Part shown: piece after piece, positions 5,606 through 6,928 of the stretch | Layout of the letters: every line of letters begins with the position of its first letter | Position numbering within the stretch: position 1 is the first letter of the stretch | NCBI GenBank assembly: GCA_029861825.1 | Contig: JAOTYN010000229.1 | Coordinates: forward strand, 1-6,928 | Reading direction: 5' to 3' | Length of the DNA stretch: 6,928 bases | Origin: Cyclobacteriaceae bacterium | GTDB lineage: Bacteria > Bacteroidota > Bacteroidia > Cytophagales > Cyclobacteriaceae | Notes under the pieces: model-generated | What the model saw: only the letters and a program-made list of their open reading frames with translations | Told to the model about the DNA's origin: nothing | The model's database searches: none | Program-made: the position numbers and the translations under genes

Positions 5606-6706
5606 CTATAAGCTGTCCTCAGCAATAGCAAAAACCTCAATCTTCTGTTGTTTTCCCTTTAGCTGTATTTCTCCAATAGCCCTTGAGGAGTAACCGTTAA
5701 GGTCGCCAATGCGCTTGAGCAGCTCACCGGAGATCAGTAGTTGTTCGTGGTACTGATTGCAAATGGACTGCAAACGAGAAGTGGTGTTCATAACATCTCC
5801 GTGATAGGCGATTTCCCGCTTTATGTTGCCTATTTCAGCTACGGTGACCCAGCCGCCGTGTAACCCGGCCTTAAATTCGGGCAACAAGTCGTATTTTTTT
5901 AAGTAGTAGTCCGCTCGCTGTTCCAACCATTCCCGGTAAGAATAGAACACCTTAATATAGTCATGACTGGATAGTACCTGGCGAGTTTTCCAAGTCAGGA
6001 TCACCTCATCACCCACATATTGATAGATCTCCGCATTGAACTTTTCAACCAGCTGATTAATGTCGTCAAAACAATCTTGTATCAGTTGCGAGTATTTCAA
6101 ATTACCCAATCGTTCGGCATAGGTGGTGGAAGACTTAAGATCCATAAACAGGAAAATACGATCTTCCAGGACTGGACTTTGATATTTTCCCACTAAGAAA
6201 TGCAGTAAGTTATTGGGCCCGAATTTCTTAATGGTTTGCAATATGAAATTCAAAAGGATGATTTGGAAACCCATAAAGATCAGGCTGAAAAGTATCATGA
6301 AGCGCACAAATCTGGAGCTGTACATTTGATACCAGGCATTTTCGGGCACCACATCGACGAAGTACAAAATATTAAAGACTAAGACCATGGCGATGATAAA
6401 AGCCGCTAGATATAGCAAGCTTTTTATTAGGATGATCTTTCCAAAGCTATATCGCTCTATTTTAGTCTTCTGAGTAATTTCATTTATCGCCACGAACAGA
6501 ATACCAAAAAAAGCCCCGAAAAGTGTGGCTTCCAGCAATTGAGTGGGGGATATCCAATACTTTGCCAGTGCATTGGTGATGGATTGGGGATCGATATTGG
6601 CAACTTCCATAAACCCGTCAATCAGAATGATCCCAAAATAACTGACCAGGTTTAAGCTGATTACCCAATAAAGAACAATCAGGATGTATAGTTTGATCTG
6701 TTTCAT
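5606..6706 (-). CDS. Membrane-anchored class III adenylate/guanylate cyclase
   Basis: The 366 residues split into a membrane half with four predicted helices (about 5-28, 57-75, 90-117 and 134-158) and a cytoplasmic class III cyclase domain from about 182 to 361. The two metal-binding aspartates are present, D189 in FLFMDLKSST and D233 in QYVGDEV, as is the transition-state pair N307/R311 in MNTTSR. The two base-recognition positions are unusual: the lysine typical of adenylate cyclases (glutamate in guanylate cyclases) is Q229, and the partner aspartate or threonine is A300. A class III fold with intact chemistry is clear; whether it makes cAMP, cGMP or something else is not. The KYQSPVLEDRIFLFMDL linker is one I associate with Bacteroidota cyclases. 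The start follows the upstream stop by seven bases, and GAGGG just before the ATG is a rare Shine-Dalgarno-like match in this window. It is the last gene before the terminator. Confidence 0.92.
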   Translation of the reverse strand: MKQIKLYILIVLYWVISLNLVSYFGIILIDGFMEVANIDPQSITNALAKYWISPTQLLEATLFGAFFGILFVAINEITQKTKIERYSFGKIILIKSLLYLAAFIIAMVLVFNILYFVDVVPENAWYQMYSSRFVRFMILFSLIFMGFQIILLNFILQTIKKFGPNNLLHFLVGKYQSPVLEDRIFLFMDLKSSTTYAERLGNLKYSQLIQDCFDDINQLVEKFNAEIYQYVGDEVILTWKTRQVLSSHDYIKVFYSYREWLEQRADYYLKKYDLLPEFKAGLHGGWVTVAEIGNIKREIAYHGDVMNTTSRLQSICNQYHEQLLISGELLKRIGDLNGYSSRAIGEIQLKGKQQKIEVFAIAEDSL

Positions 6707-6713
6707 TAATCCC

Positions 6714-6928
6714 TCAAATACTTGCTTGTTTACGGTGTCTGATCCATGCTTGAACGGCCTCTGGTGACATCAACTGGGGATTCCCCAATTCGGAATCATC
6801 GGCTGATTCCAATTCGTCGGGCAAGTGATCGATCAGCAGCTCTAAATCGGCAGCTGACTGTATTTCCTCCACCAGAATCTGAGCCATCTGCTGGTTATGA
6901 GGTAACTGACGATGGCTCAGATTCTGGT
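6714..6928 (-). CDS. 3' end of an unrecognised acidic protein (or a small 57-residue protein), upstream of the cyclase
   Basis: A minus-strand frame is open from the window edge for 70 codons to TGA at 6714-6716, seven bases before the cyclase start, so the two are likely co-transcribed and the stop lies within the cyclase's ribosome-binding region. An in-frame ATG at 6887 would give a 57-residue protein beginning MAQILVEEIQ and ending AWIRHRKQASI. The visible part is strongly acidic in the middle (LPDELESADDSEL), with a basic last helix. I do not recognise it. No membrane segment or cysteine is present. The 13 codons before that ATG fall within the 58-base inverted repeat at the window end and could be artefactual, so whether this is a fragment of a larger protein or a small complete one cannot be settled. 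Confidence 0.6.
   Translation of the reverse strand, partial: QNLSHRQLPHNQQMAQILVEEIQSAADLELLIDHLPDELESADDSELGNPQLMSPEAVQAWIRHRKQASI
6871..6928. repeat. Perfect 18-bp inverted repeat ending at the window edge
   Basis: ACCAGAATCTGAGCCATC at 6871-6888 is followed, after 22 bases, by its exact reverse complement GATGGCTCAGATTCTGGT at 6911-6928, which are the last bases given. Inside the spacer GTTA (6894-6897) and TAAC (6903-6906) could pair too. The whole repeat lies within an open minus-strand reading frame, where an 18-bp perfect dyad is unexpected. It may be a real hairpin, or a fold-back made during library preparation or assembly if the window ends where a contig ends. Confidence 0.85.

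Overview
The window looks like part of a Bacteroidota chromosome, probably from the Flavobacteriia or a close relative. The support is indirect: moderate GC, start codons mostly without Shine-Dalgarno sequences, TAnnTTTG-type promoter words, a PaaZ carrying the extra C-terminal domain I associate with this phylum, and a four-helix membrane cyclase of the KYxxPxxExRIFLFxDL type. No RNA gene, insertion sequence, integrase or CRISPR array was seen.

Region 1 (about 136-4642, minus strand) is a compact three-gene run, read from high to low coordinates. First comes paaZ, the ring-opening hydrolase/aldehyde dehydrogenase of aerobic phenylacetyl-CoA degradation, fused here to a DinB-like domain. Four bases later comes a crotonase-fold enoyl-CoA hydratase/isomerase, and six bases after that an exported serine hydrolase of the class C beta-lactamase/PBP4* type. 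The spacing implies one transcript. The first two genes fit a CoA-bound aromatic breakdown route: PaaZ opens the oxepin ring and oxidises the aldehyde, and crotonases hydrate or isomerise the beta-oxidation intermediates. The role of the hydrolase is unclear. The other paa genes (paaABCDE, paaK, paaH, paaJ) are not in the window.

Region 2 (4643-5130) is a 488-base divergent intergenic stretch. It is unusually rich in inverted repeats and has weak promoter candidates for both directions.

Region 3 (5131-5487, plus strand) is a small soluble protein of 118 residues that I do not recognise.

Region 4 (5606-6928, minus strand) converges on it. It holds the 3' end of an unrecognised acidic protein, followed seven bases later by a membrane-anchored class III nucleotide cyclase and then a clear intrinsic terminator. 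The last 58 bases form a perfect 18-bp inverted repeat ending exactly at the window edge. This may be an assembly or library fold-back, so the outermost coding sequence there should be read with caution.

The most interesting item is the PaaZ-DinB-like fusion, whose extra domain keeps a plausible three-histidine metal site. Nothing here proves a wholly new system.
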